Shown: positions 14,677 through 27,812 of the stretch, piece after piece
Layout: each line of letters opens with the position of its first letter
Numbering within the stretch: the stretch's first letter is position 1
Assembly (NCBI GenBank): GCA_031291075.1
Contig: JARLJS010000162.1
Location: 1-46,936, forward strand
Direction of reading: 5' to 3'
Source: Nevskia sp.
GTDB lineage: Bacteria; Pseudomonadota; Gammaproteobacteria; Nevskiales; Nevskiaceae
DNA: 46,936 bases
The notes under the pieces: generated by a model
Seen by the model: only the letters and a program-made list of their open reading frames with translations
What the model was told of the DNA's origin: nothing
The model's database searches: none
Translations under genes and position numbers: made by a program

Positions 14677-17577
14677 ATGCTGCACAGGACACAGAGCGAA
14701 CAGGACCGCTATTACGACGGCATCCTGCGCGACAAGTACGCCAAGGGCGACGAGCGCAGCGTGATCGACGTATTCCGGCGCGTGGCCAAGGGTTTGGCCA
14801 GGGCCGAGGCCAAGGCCGAGCGCGGCCGCTGGGAGGAAGCGTTTTTCGAGGCGATGAACGGCGGTTTCTATCCCGCCGGCCGCATCATGAGCGCCGCCGG
14901 CACCGCCAGCGGCTCGACGCTCATCAACTCCTTCGTGCAGCCGGTGGGCGACTCGGTGTCAGGGGTGAGCGGCGGCAAGGTGGGCATCTACACCGCCCTG
15001 CTGCAGGCCGCCGAGACCATGCGCCGCGGTGGCGGCGTGGGCTATGACTTCTCCGCCATCCGGCCGCGCGGGGCGCGGGTGCAGAGTTCGCACAGCCGCG
15101 CCAGCGGCCCGGTGTCCTACATGCGCGTGTTCGACCGCTCCTGCGAGACGGTGGAATCCGCCGGCGCCCGCCGCGGCGCGCAGATGGGCGTGCTGCGGGT
15201 GGATCACCCGGACATCGAGCAGTTCGTGCGCGCCAAGGACATCCGTGACGTGGCGCGGCGCCTGCGCGAGGCCGGCTTCGACGGCCGCGAGCTGGACGAC
15301 ATGCTGCAGAAGCTGCGCACCCTGTCCAACTTCAACATCAGCGTGGCGGTGAGCGACGAGTTCATGCGCCTGAAGAAGAGCGGCGGCGAGATCGAGCTGT
15401 GCCACGCCGCCGAGCCGGACAAGGGCGAGTTCCCGGAAGCCTACCGCCGCGGCGATGGCCAGTGGGTGTACAAGCGGATCAAGGCCGCCGAGCTGTGGGA
15501 CCTGATCCTGCGCACCACCTACGAGACCGCCGATCCCGGCGTGGTGTTCATCGACCGCATGAACGCCGAGAACAATCTGGCCTACTGCGAGCGGATCGAG
15601 GCCACCAATCCCTGCGGCGAGCAGCCGCTGCCGGACTACGGCTGCTGCTGCCTCGGCTCGGTCAACCTGGCGCGCTTCGTGGTCAAGCCGTTCTCCACCG
15701 CGGCGCGGCTGGACTGGACGCGGCTGGAGCGCACCGCCGCCACCGCCGTGCGCATGCTCGACGACGTGCTCAGCGTCAGCCCCTGGCCGCTGCCGGAGCA
15801 GGAGCGCGAGGCGGCCTCCAAGCGCCGCATCGGCCTGGGCTTCACCGGCCTCGGCACGGCGCTGATGATGCTGCGCATCCGTTACGGCTCCGACGCCGCC
15901 ATCAAGCTGGCCACCAAGCTGGCGCAGACCCTGCGCGACAGCGCCTACCGCGCCTCGGTGGCGCTGGCCAAGGAGCGCGGCGCGTTCCCGCTGTTCGACG
16001 CCGTGCGCTACCTGGAAAGCCCATTCGTGCAGCGCCTGCCCAAGCCGCTGCGCGAGCAGATCGCCAAGCACGGCATCCGCAACAGTCACCTGCTGTCGAT
16101 TGCGCCTACCGGTACGATCTCGCTGGCCTTCGGCCGCAACGTCACCGGCGGCATCGAGCCGGCTTTCGCCTGGGAATACACCCGCCGCACCCGCGGCAAG
16201 ACCGGGCAGTCCGCCGAGTACCCGGTGCAGGACTACGGCTACCGCCTGTACCTGGAGATGCACGGCGGCAACGCCGCCAAGCTGCCGCCGTACTTCGCCA
16301 GCGCGCAGACGCTGCAGCCGCTCGACCACCTGCGCATCCAGGCGGCGGTGCAGCCCTACGTCGACTCCTCCATCTCCAAGACCGTCAACGTGCCGGTGGA
16401 GTGCGGCTTCGAGGAGTTCAAGGGCATCTACGACAAAGCCTACGAGTGGGGCTGCAAGGGCTGCACCACCTACCGGCCCAACGACGTCACCGGCGCCATT
16501 CTGAGCGTGGGCGGCTCCGCCGCCCCGGTGCGCACGCCGACGCTGGCGCTGGACCCTTCCGACCGCCGGCTGCAGCTCGACAAGCTGCCGGCGCCGCCGC
16601 TGGCATCCCTGAAGTGGCCGGGGCGCCCCGACTTCGCCCACGGCAACCCGGCCTGGACTTACATGGTCGATGCCGGGGCCGGCTGCCGCTTCGCAGTGTT
16701 CGTCGGCAACACCGAGAGCGGCGACCGCTTCCCGTTCGAGGTGTGGGTCAACGGCGCCGAACAGCCGCGCGGCCTGGGCGCCACCGCCAAGCTGTTGTCG
16801 ATGGACCTGCGCTCGCGCGACCGCGCCTGGATCCGGCTCAAGCTGGAAACCATGATCAAGACCCACGGCAACCCGGTGACGGTGGCGTTGCCGCCTTCCG
16901 GCAAGAAGACGGTGATGGCCAGTCCCACCGCGGTGCTGGCGCGGCTGGTGTTATACCGTTGCAAGGAGTTGGGCCTGTTCGAGAAGATCGACGCCACCCC
17001 GGTGGTGGACGCTCTCATCAGCGCCGAGGAGCCGGCCACCGGCACCGAGGGCACCATGTCCTGGACGGTGGACGTGAAGAACCCCGCCACCGGCGAGGAC
17101 TGCTCGCTGGTGCTGAAGGAGCTGCAGATGCCGGACGGCCAGCGCCGCCCGTACGCGATGGGCCTCTACGGCGAGTACCCGCGCGATCTCGATGGCCTGT
17201 GCGGCCTGCTGTCGCTCGACATGCGCGTGATCGACCCCGCCTGGATCGGTGCCAAGCTGAAGAAGCTGCTGAGCTTCCCCGAGACCGGCGCCAGCTTCCT
17301 GGCGCGCATCCCGGGCCAGGACAAGGGCCGGATCTATCCGTCCACCGTCTCCTACCTGGCCGCGCTGATGCTGCACCGCTACCAGATGCTGCGCATCCTC
17401 GGCCCCGACTGCCTGCCGCTGCAGCCGCTGGGCGTGCTGCAGAGCCCGGCCGACAGCGAAGGCCAACAGGAAGCCGTACTGGGCGCGCCCTGCCCGGACT
17501 GCGGCGCCCACGCCGTGGTCAAGCGCGAAGGCTGCCAGGCCTGCACCAGCTGCGGCTGGATTGGGAATTGTGGGTGA
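14677..17577 (+). CDS. nrdJ: Class II (adenosylcobalamin) ribonucleotide reductase
   Basis: A 966-residue B12-dependent reductase that makes dNTP precursors with or without oxygen. The catalytic barrel has NPCGEQ (thiyl-forming Cys313), a Cys run 323-325 before LGSVNLARF (second redox Cys), and SIAPTGTISLAFG (phosphate loop, near 474). The first redox cysteine, expected in the LINCFV block, is Ser85 here (LINSFV, codon TCC at 14929). Two TSCPD-like repeats follow (about 660-770 and 785-905), then a C-terminal CPDCG...CxxCG tail that re-reduces the active site. ATG 14677 has GGAGG 5 bp upstream. It is divergent from the PRTase gene with a shared FNR-type box and ends in a perfect hairpin. No cobalamin riboswitch is visible in the leader. 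Confidence 0.95.
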   Translation: MLHRTQSEQDRYYDGILRDKYAKGDERSVIDVFRRVAKGLARAEAKAERGRWEEAFFEAMNGGFYPAGRIMSAAGTASGSTLINSFVQPVGDSVSGVSGGKVGIYTALLQAAETMRRGGGVGYDFSAIRPRGARVQSSHSRASGPVSYMRVFDRSCETVESAGARRGAQMGVLRVDHPDIEQFVRAKDIRDVARRLREAGFDGRELDDMLQKLRTLSNFNISVAVSDEFMRLKKSGGEIELCHAAEPDKGEFPEAYRRGDGQWVYKRIKAAELWDLILRTTYETADPGVVFIDRMNAENNLAYCERIEATNPCGEQPLPDYGCCCLGSVNLARFVVKPFSTAARLDWTRLERTAATAVRMLDDVLSVSPWPLPEQEREAASKRRIGLGFTGLGTALMMLRIRYGSDAAIKLATKLAQTLRDSAYRASVALAKERGAFPLFDAVRYLESPFVQRLPKPLREQIAKHGIRNSHLLSIAPTGTISLAFGRNVTGGIEPAFAWEYTRRTRGKTGQSAEYPVQDYGYRLYLEMHGGNAAKLPPYFASAQTLQPLDHLRIQAAVQPYVDSSISKTVNVPVECGFEEFKGIYDKAYEWGCKGCTTYRPNDVTGAILSVGGSAAPVRTPTLALDPSDRRLQLDKLPAPPLASLKWPGRPDFAHGNPAWTYMVDAGAGCRFAVFVGNTESGDRFPFEVWVNGAEQPRGLGATAKLLSMDLRSRDRAWIRLKLETMIKTHGNPVTVALPPSGKKTVMASPTAVLARLVLYRCKELGLFEKIDATPVVDALISAEEPATGTEGTMSWTVDVKNPATGEDCSLVLKELQMPDGQRRPYAMGLYGEYPRDLDGLCGLLSLDMRVIDPAWIGAKLKKLLSFPETGASFLARIPGQDKGRIYPSTVSYLAALMLHRYQMLRILGPDCLPLQPLGVLQSPADSEGQQEAVLGAPCPDCGAHAVVKREGCQACTSCGWIGNCG

Positions 17578-17616
17578 GCCCAAAAAACGATGACTCAATG
17601 TCATCGTTTTTTGGGC
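17578..17616. terminator. Strong hairpin terminator after nrdJ
   Basis: Perfect 17-bp stem (17578-17594 with 17600-17616) and 5-nt loop, starting one base after the nrdJ stop. A6 and T6 runs sit inside the stem, so it could work in both directions and also end the minus-strand hpf-cytochrome transcript. A second smaller palindrome, CCAGGCCA...TGGCCTGG, lies just right (about 17622-17641). Confidence 0.8.
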
Positions 17617-17722
17617 GAACCCCAGGCCAGGGATGGCCTGGCCGGGGGTTAGTGGATAAGACGAGGTCCCGCCAGGGATGGCAGGGAACCGTCACCACAT
17701 GGATGGCGGATTCAGGTTCTGA

Positions 17723-18046
17723 CTACTGCCTGAGCACCCACAACACCAGGGCCCGCGCCTCCTCGTCGGTCAGGGGCTTGCCCAGCATCCTGGCCGACGG
17801 CATGGCGATGTCGCCCCAATGCTGGGTGCCGCCGTTCTGCAGCTTCCTGGCCAGCATGCCGACGTCGTCCTTGGTGTACTTCTTCGCCAGGTCCTTGAAC
17901 GCCGGCGCAATGCCGGTGGTGTCCACCGCATGACAGGTGAAGCACTGCCTGGACTTGGCCAGCGCGGCGGGGTCGGGCGAGGCGGCCTGTGGGGCCGTGA
18001 CGGCGGTGCTCAGGATGGTGGCCGCCAGCAGGGTCAGGGGGCGCAT
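17723..18046 (-). CDS. Class I c-type cytochrome (c551/c552-like), periplasmic
   Basis: A 107-residue monohaem cytochrome. A signal peptide (MRPLTLLAATILSTAVTAPQ) is followed by haem site CFTCH (about 34-38) and the distal methionine in DIAMPSARML. The mature size of about 85 residues fits small electron carriers that feed terminal oxidases, nitrite reductases or peroxidases. ATG 18046 has GAGGAGAT upstream; the in-frame upstream extension is inside hpf. It lies 10 bp downstream of hpf, so the two are one operon under the FNR-type box at 18473. No oxidase or reductase lies nearby, so the partner is unknown. Confidence 0.9.
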   Translation of the reverse strand: MRPLTLLAATILSTAVTAPQAASPDPAALAKSRQCFTCHAVDTTGIAPAFKDLAKKYTKDDVGMLARKLQNGGTQHWGDIAMPSARMLGKPLTDEEARALVLWVLRQ

Positions 18047-18056
18047 GTGGATCTCC

Positions 18057-18404
18057 TCAGGGGGCGTGGGATCCGTCGTGGCGGGCCTCTTCACGCGCCT
18101 TGTTCATGCGGGTCTCGAGCTGGCGCTCCGCCGCATCGAAGGCATCGCCGATCGCCACGTAGAGATCCTCGTGTGGTTTGTGGCCGCGGTTCACTGCGAT
18201 CTCCGCGCCGGGCACGGTGAGGCGCACGTGCACCTGGTAGGCGTTGCCCTGGTGATGATGGTGGTGCGGCGCCTCCAGCACCACGTGGCACCCGACCAAG
18301 CGCGGGCTCATGCGCTGCAGCCTGGTGACGCGCTTGCGAACGGCCTCGTCGATGGCGGCGGAGGATTGGACGTTGCGGTAATCGATTTCGAGCGGTAGCT
18401 GCAT
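18057..18404 (-). CDS. hpf: Short ribosome hibernation factor (HPF/RaiA family)
   Basis: A 115-residue protein with the beta-alpha-beta-beta-beta-alpha HPF/YfiA fold signature: QLPLEIDYRNVQSSAAIDEA at the start, a His run HHHHH near 47-51, then YQVHVRLTVPGAEIAVNR and EDLYVAIGDAFDAAERQLE. It lacks the long C-terminal dimerisation domain, so it belongs to the short class that stalls ribosomes in the decoding centre. ATG 18404 has AGGAG upstream. The FNR-type box centred at 18479.5 places a start about 34 bp before the ATG, with CATACT at -10. Its pairing with cytochrome c suggests low-oxygen stationary expression. Confidence 0.88.
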   Translation of the reverse strand: MQLPLEIDYRNVQSSAAIDEAVRKRVTRLQRMSPRLVGCHVVLEAPHHHHHQGNAYQVHVRLTVPGAEIAVNRGHKPHEDLYVAIGDAFDAAERQLETRMNKAREEARHDGSHAP

Positions 18405-18472
18405 GGCGATCTCCTCTGGAGAGGGTGTCTTGTGTCTGTCCAACCAGTATGAACCCGGCCGGCTATGAGACA

Positions 18473-18486
18473 TTGATTCAGATCAA
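18473..18486. promoter_or_regulatory. FNR-type box shared by hpf-cytochrome and DUF6763 genes
   Basis: TTGAT-TCAG-ATCAA, the full E. coli-type FNR consensus. CATACT (18446-18451, minus) and TATCGT (18509-18514, plus) sit 31-32 bp from the centre on either side, so both divergent transcripts fit class II activation. Confidence 0.78.
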
Positions 18487-18577
18487 GGCCGCGCAGCACC
18501 TGCCGTCCTATCGTGAACTGGCGCGGCGGGTAGCTCAGACGCCGGCGCAACGCCATCCACCCATGGGAGGAGCAGCA

Positions 18578-18922
18578 ATGAGACAGAGACCGAACTCCGA
18601 ATTGCCACCGGTGGTCGGCGGCTGGTACCGGCGCGTGGACCGGCCGCAGCCGTTCCAGGTGGTGGCCTTCGATCCGGAGGCCCGCACCGTGGACATCGAA
18701 TACTTCGACGGTACCGTGGACGAATGGCCGAGCGAGCACTGGTATAGCCTGGAGCTGGAGCCCTGCGCCGCGCCGCAGGACTGCTCCGGCGCGTTCGATG
18801 ACATCGAGCCGGACGAGTTGTCGCCCAACGACGGCAACCTGCCGATTGGCGAGGCGCCGGGGTCGCTGGAGAGCCTGCTTGACCAGGCCGAGAAAAGCGC
18901 GCCGGATCTCGAAGTGGACTAG
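18578..18922 (+). CDS. DUF6763 family small acidic protein
   Basis: A 114-residue protein without signal or membrane segment. The N-terminal part (VVGGWYRRVDRPQPFQVVAF and YFDGTVDEWPSEHWYSLELE) matches the small DUF6763 family of gammaproteobacteria, probably an SH3/Tudor-like beta fold by its Trp/Tyr pattern. The C-terminal half is very acidic (DDIEPDELSP, DQAEKSAPDLEVD). Start ATG 18578 has GGGAGGAGC just upstream. Function is unknown; the divergent FNR-type promoter shared with hpf suggests a role in the same low-oxygen response. Confidence 0.75.
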   Translation: MRQRPNSELPPVVGGWYRRVDRPQPFQVVAFDPEARTVDIEYFDGTVDEWPSEHWYSLELEPCAAPQDCSGAFDDIEPDELSPNDGNLPIGEAPGSLESLLDQAEKSAPDLEVD

Positions 18923-19170
18923 CCTCTGGGGAAGCCGGCAGGCTTTCTTCGCCGAGCCAGCCGGTCCTCGAGGATCCGCGGGGGACCAGTCCCTTGCATG
19001 GCTTGCAAGTAGGCGAGCCAATCCGGACACTTACTCATGGCTCGTACAAGGACCTCTGGAGCTATGACCTTTGCCGGCGTTCCGACGGATCGGGGTGGAT
19101 GGCCGGGTACTTGTGCCGGCTGCGCCGCCGGGCGATGCGGCGGCCGGCTTGACGGGATTCCCCACACACC
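18923..19170. other. Intergenic region before the hybrid sensor kinase
   Basis: This 248-bp stretch has no gene I can support. Near 19151 there is TTGACGGGATTC, which has only one FNR half-site. No clear ribosome-binding site precedes the ATG at 19171. Confidence 0.35.
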
Positions 19171-24075
<4,905 letters not shown>

Positions 24076-24079
<4 letters not shown>

Positions 24080-25008
24080 GCCTGTCGGCTCCCGATCCCG
24101 CCGGTCCGAACGGCATCCGTCCGCGCCTGCTGATCGTGGATGACCAGCCGGTCAACATCCAGGTCCTGTACCAGCTCTTCGCGCGCGACCACGACGTGTT
24201 CATGGCCACCAGCGGACGCCAGGCGATCGAGGTGTGCCGCCGCGAGCTGCCGGACCTGGTGCTGCTCGACATCATGATGTCGGACCTCGACGGCCTCGAG
24301 GTGTGCCGCGCACTCAAGGGCGAGGCGGCGACGCGCGACATCCCGGTGATCTTCGTCACCGGCCAGGAGTCGCCCGAGGAGGAGACGCGCGGCCTCGCCG
24401 CCGGGGCGGTCGATTTCATCTCCAAGCCGATCAACCCTGCCGTGGTGCAGGCCCGCGTGCACACCCACCTGACGCTCAAGGCCCAGGCCGACCGCCTGCG
24501 CGACCTGGCCTTCGTCGACGGCCTCACCGGCGTGGCCAACCGGCGCCGCTTCGACGAACGGCTGGCGCAGGAATGGCGCGCCTGCGCCCGCACGCGTGAG
24601 CCGCTGGCGGTGGCGCTGGTCGACGTGGACCACTTCAAGCAGTTCAACGATTACTACGGCCACCAGGCGGGGGATGCCTGCCTGCAGACCGTCGCCACGC
24701 AGCTCGTCAAGGTGCTGCGGCGCCCGCGCGACTTTGTCGCCCGCTATGGCGGCGAGGAATTTGTCTGCCTGCTGTCCGGCGTGCAGGCCAGCCGCGCCGG
24801 CCACGCGGCCGAGCTGCTGCGCGCCAGCGTGGAGGCCGCCGCCGTGCCGCACCAGCGCTCGGACTGCGCCCAGGTGGTGACGGCGAGCATCGGGCTGGCC
24901 GTCGCCGTGCCCACGGCCGACACCAGCCCGGCGGAACTCCTCGCCGCGGCCGACGCACGCCTGTACCAGGCCAAGCAGGCCGGGAGAAACCGTTCCTGCG
25001 TCGGGTGA
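24076..25008 (+). CDS. Response regulator diguanylate cyclase (REC-GGDEF)
   Basis: A 310-residue protein. The receiver domain (about 14-130) has LLIVDDQPVNIQ, phosphoacceptor Asp in LVLLDIMMSDLDG and a Lys in SKPINP. The GGDEF domain (about 145-305) carries the active RYGGEEFVCLL motif, with an RPRD I-site five residues before it, so product inhibition by c-di-GMP is expected. VALVDVDHFKQFNDYYGH is the metal/substrate block. The start overlaps the kinase stop (ATGA), indicating translational coupling; the kinase Hpt is the likely phosphodonor. It is a WspR/PleD-like output that converts the multi-PAS input into c-di-GMP. Confidence 0.93.
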
Positions 25009-25027
25009 GCGCGGCGGCCGTCTTCAT

Positions 25028-25267
25028 TTGACCGCGGACGCGCTGTTTTCCCTCGGCTTTGCCGGCATGTGTGCGCTGATTTTCGGGCTGCCCGCGGGCC
25101 TGCTGCTGCAGGCCGCGGGGGTGTATTTCACCGGGTATCTGTGCCTGGTGTTATTCGTGCTGCTTGCCGCATGGTGGATCCGGCGGCCGCAGAGCCTGCC
25201 GCGAATCCACGGTGTGCCGCGCTTCTCTCCGGCGTCGGCCGCAACCGCGGACAGCCCGGGGAACTGA
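25028..25267 (+). CDS. Small two-helix membrane protein, function unknown
   Basis: A 79-residue frame starting at TTG 25028. It has two hydrophobic helices (LFSLGFAGMCALIFGLPAGLLL and YFTGYLCLVLFVLLAAWWI) followed by a basic, Pro-rich tail (RRPQSLPRIHGVPRF). There is no good ribosome-binding site for the TTG; an internal ATG at 25067 is possible. It lies 20 bp after the diguanylate cyclase and may be co-transcribed. The hydrophobic pattern argues for a real gene, but I recognise no family. Confidence 0.45.
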   Translation: MTADALFSLGFAGMCALIFGLPAGLLLQAAGVYFTGYLCLVLFVLLAAWWIRRPQSLPRIHGVPRFSPASAATADSPGN

Positions 25268-25288
25268 TCGGCCTCTAGGGCTTTACTT

Positions 25289-27676
25289 CTACAGCGCCTT
25301 CTCCGCCTCCGCCACGTTGTTCTTTACGGCGATGAAGCTGGCCGGGGTGACCGAGATGGAGTCGATGCCGGCGTGCACGAGGAACTGCGCGAAGGCCGGG
25401 CGGCTGCTCGGCGCTTCGCCGCACAGGCCGACGCTGGCGCCGGCCTTGTGGGCGCGGCCGATGACGCTCTCGATCATCCAGGTCACCGCGGCATTGCTCT
25501 CGCTGAACAGCGGCGCGAGTTCGTCGGAGTCGCGGTCCACGCCCAGGGTGAGCTGGGTGAGGTCGTTGCTGCCGATGGAGAAGCCGTCGAAGCGCCTGGC
25601 GAATTCCTCAGCCAGGATCACGTTGGAGGGGATCTCGCACATGACGTAGACCTTCAGGCCGTTGTCGCCGCGCTTCAGGCCGCAGTCGGCCATCACCGCC
25701 AGCACCTGGTCGGCCTCGTCCGGCGAGCGGCAGAAGGGGATCATCACCACTACGTTCCTGAAGCCCAGGCGCTCGCGCAGCTGCTTGATGGCGCGGCACT
25801 CCAGGGCGAAGCCGTCGCGGTAGCGCGGCGAGTAGTAGCGCGAGGCGCCACGGAAGCCGATCATCGGGTTCTCTTCCTTGGGCTCGAACGGCGCGCCGCC
25901 CAGCAGGTTGGCGTACTCGTTGGTCTTGAAGTCGCTCATCCGCACGATCACCGGCTTGGGATGGCAGAACGCCGCGATGCGCGCCAGCCCGCAGGACAGG
26001 CGGTCGACGAAGTACTCGGTCTTGTCGGGGTAGCCGCGGGTCAGCCGCTCGATCTCCTCGCGCGCCGCCGGGTCGGTGACGCGGTCGAAGTGGGCCAGCG
26101 CCATCGGGTGCACCTTGATCGAGTTGCTGATGACGAACTCCATGCGTGCCAGGCCCACCCCGTCGGCGGGCAGGCGCCACCAGCGGAAGGCCGCCGCCGG
26201 GTTGGCCATGTTCAACATGACGCGGGTGCGGGTGGCGGGGATGCGGTCGAGCGCGATCTCCTGCGTCTCGATCTTGGCGCTGCCTTCGTAGACGCAGCCG
26301 ATGTCGCCCTCGGCGCAGGACACGGTGATGTCCTGCTCGTCGTGCAGATGGTAGGTGGCGCTGCCGGTGCCGATCAGCGCCGGCACGCCCAACTCGCGGC
26401 TGACGATGGCGGCATGCGAGGTGCGGCCGCCGTGGTCGGTGACGATGGCGGCGGCCTTCTTCATGATCGGCACCCAGTCGGGGTCGGTGTTCTCCGCCAC
26501 CAGGATGGCGCCCTGCGGGAATTCCTCGACGCTGCGCGGATCGCGCACGATGCGCACGCGGCCGGTCACCGCGGCTTCGCCGATGGCGAGGCCGGTGAGC
26601 AGCCGGGGCGCCTGGGTCTCGACGCGGTAGCTCTTGAGCGTGGAGCCGGCCTGGCGCGACTTCACCGTCTCCGGGCGGGCCTGCACGATGTACAGCGCGC
26701 CGGTCTCGCCGTCCTTGGCCCATTCCATGTCCATCGGCATGCCGTAGTGGCGCTCGATGGTGCAGGCCCAGCGGGCGAGCTGCAGGATCTCGGCGTCGGA
26801 CAGCACGTAGCTCTCGCGTTCCCTGGCCGAGGTCGGCACGGTGCGGGTGCTGCGGCCGCCGTCGAAGCCGTAGATCATCTTGATCGACTTGGCGCCGAGC
26901 CGGCGGTCGACAATCGGCTTGAGCGCGGAGTCGTCGAGCAAGGGCTTGAACACCGTGTACTCGTCCGGATCCACCTGGCCCTGCACCACGGTTTCGCCCA
27001 GGCCCCAGGACGCGTTGATCAGCACCACGCGGTCGAAGCCGGTCTCGGTGTCGATCGAGAACATCACGCCGGCTCCGGCGCGGTCGGAACGCACCATCTG
27101 CTGCACGCCGATCGACAACGCCACCTTGAGGTGGTCGAAGCCGTGCGCCTGGCGGTAGCTGATGGCGCGGTCGGTGAACAGCGAGGCGAGGCAGCTGCGG
27201 CAGGCGTCGAGCAGGGCGGCCTCGCCGCGGATGTTCAGGAAGGTCTCCTGCTGGCCGGCGAAGCTGGCGTCGGGCAGGTCCTCGGCGGTCGCGCTGGAGC
27301 GCACCGCGACGCTGGCCTCGGCCACGCCGATGCGGGTGGACAGTTCGCGGTAGCCGCGGCGGATCGCCTCGCTCGTGGCGGCCGGCCAGTCGGCGCGCAG
27401 AAAGGCGCGGCGGATGGTATCGCCGGCCTCGGCCAGGGTGATCTTGCTGGCCGACCACGCGGCCAGAGTGTCGCGGATCAGCGGGCCGAGCTTGTTGGCT
27501 TCGACGAAGCCGCGGTAGGCCTGCGCGGTGGTGGCGAAGCCGGGCGGCACGCTCACCCCCTGCGCTTGCAGGGCCTGGATCATTTCACCCAGCGAGGCGT
27601 TCTTGCCGCCGACGCGGCTGACGTCGCCCCTGCCCACGCTGCTCAACGGTACGACTTCTTCGCCCTGATTGCGCAT
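25289..27676 (-). CDS. ppsA: Phosphoenolpyruvate synthase
   Basis: A 795-residue enzyme making PEP from pyruvate and ATP (with AMP and Pi), the entry to gluconeogenesis. The N-terminal ATP-grasp domain has GGKNASLGEM and VAVRSSATAEDLPDASFAGQ; the central phosphohistidine domain has GGRTSHAAIVSRELGVPALIG; the C-terminal barrel has VRMSDFKTNEYANLLGG, ENPMIGFRGASRY and GSNDLTQLTLGVDRDS. The length is usual for PpsA. The frame extends upstream to 28162, but the ATG at 27676 is the family start. An FNR-type box lies 62 bp upstream with GAAACT at the -10 spacing. Expression under low O2 suggests recycling of fermentative pyruvate into PEP. Confidence 0.95.
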   Translation of the reverse strand: MRNQGEEVVPLSSVGRGDVSRVGGKNASLGEMIQALQAQGVSVPPGFATTAQAYRGFVEANKLGPLIRDTLAAWSASKITLAEAGDTIRRAFLRADWPAATSEAIRRGYRELSTRIGVAEASVAVRSSATAEDLPDASFAGQQETFLNIRGEAALLDACRSCLASLFTDRAISYRQAHGFDHLKVALSIGVQQMVRSDRAGAGVMFSIDTETGFDRVVLINASWGLGETVVQGQVDPDEYTVFKPLLDDSALKPIVDRRLGAKSIKMIYGFDGGRSTRTVPTSARERESYVLSDAEILQLARWACTIERHYGMPMDMEWAKDGETGALYIVQARPETVKSRQAGSTLKSYRVETQAPRLLTGLAIGEAAVTGRVRIVRDPRSVEEFPQGAILVAENTDPDWVPIMKKAAAIVTDHGGRTSHAAIVSRELGVPALIGTGSATYHLHDEQDITVSCAEGDIGCVYEGSAKIETQEIALDRIPATRTRVMLNMANPAAAFRWWRLPADGVGLARMEFVISNSIKVHPMALAHFDRVTDPAAREEIERLTRGYPDKTEYFVDRLSCGLARIAAFCHPKPVIVRMSDFKTNEYANLLGGAPFEPKEENPMIGFRGASRYYSPRYRDGFALECRAIKQLRERLGFRNVVVMIPFCRSPDEADQVLAVMADCGLKRGDNGLKVYVMCEIPSNVILAEEFARRFDGFSIGSNDLTQLTLGVDRDSDELAPLFSESNAAVTWMIESVIGRAHKAGASVGLCGEAPSSRPAFAQFLVHAGIDSISVTPASFIAVKNNVAEAEKAL

Positions 27677-27737
27677 GTTTCCCTCCGCGGGTGCCGTTCG
27701 TGTGCGGACAGTTTCCGGGGCGTGGAGGGAGGGCGCA

Positions 27738-27751
27738 TTGATCCCGGTCAA
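27738..27751 (-). promoter_or_regulatory. FNR-type box upstream of ppsA
   Basis: TTGAT-CCCG-GTCAA. GAAACT on the minus strand (27710-27715) lies exactly 32 bp from the centre, the same hexamer at the same distance as at the 41129 box. The gene on the other side ends here, so only ppsA is served. Confidence 0.75.
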
Positions 27752-27812
27752 GCCCCGCTCCGGCGACTGCAAGTGCTTGATCGGGCGGAGGCGAATGCCC
27801 CCGGCGGACGGC

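Noticed and set aside
14959-16866. 635-codon open frame antisense to nrdJ, and similar long frames at 11560-13071 and 33699-35771
   Set aside because: No domain-like motifs, strong Ala/Arg/Gly/Gln bias, and well-supported genes on the other strand.
17617-17722. Repeated GCCAGGGATGGC-type motifs after nrdJ as a small RNA
   Set aside because: They form short imperfect palindromes but show no promoter or terminator of their own; more likely part of the intergenic terminator region.
19150-19163. TTGAC-GGGA-TTCCC before the hybrid kinase as another FNR-type box
   Set aside because: Only the left half-site matches; the right half has no TCAA.
25027-25040. TTTGACCGCGGACG after the cyclase as an FNR-type box
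   Set aside because: No second half-site and it lies at the start of the small frame, with no promoter position to serve.
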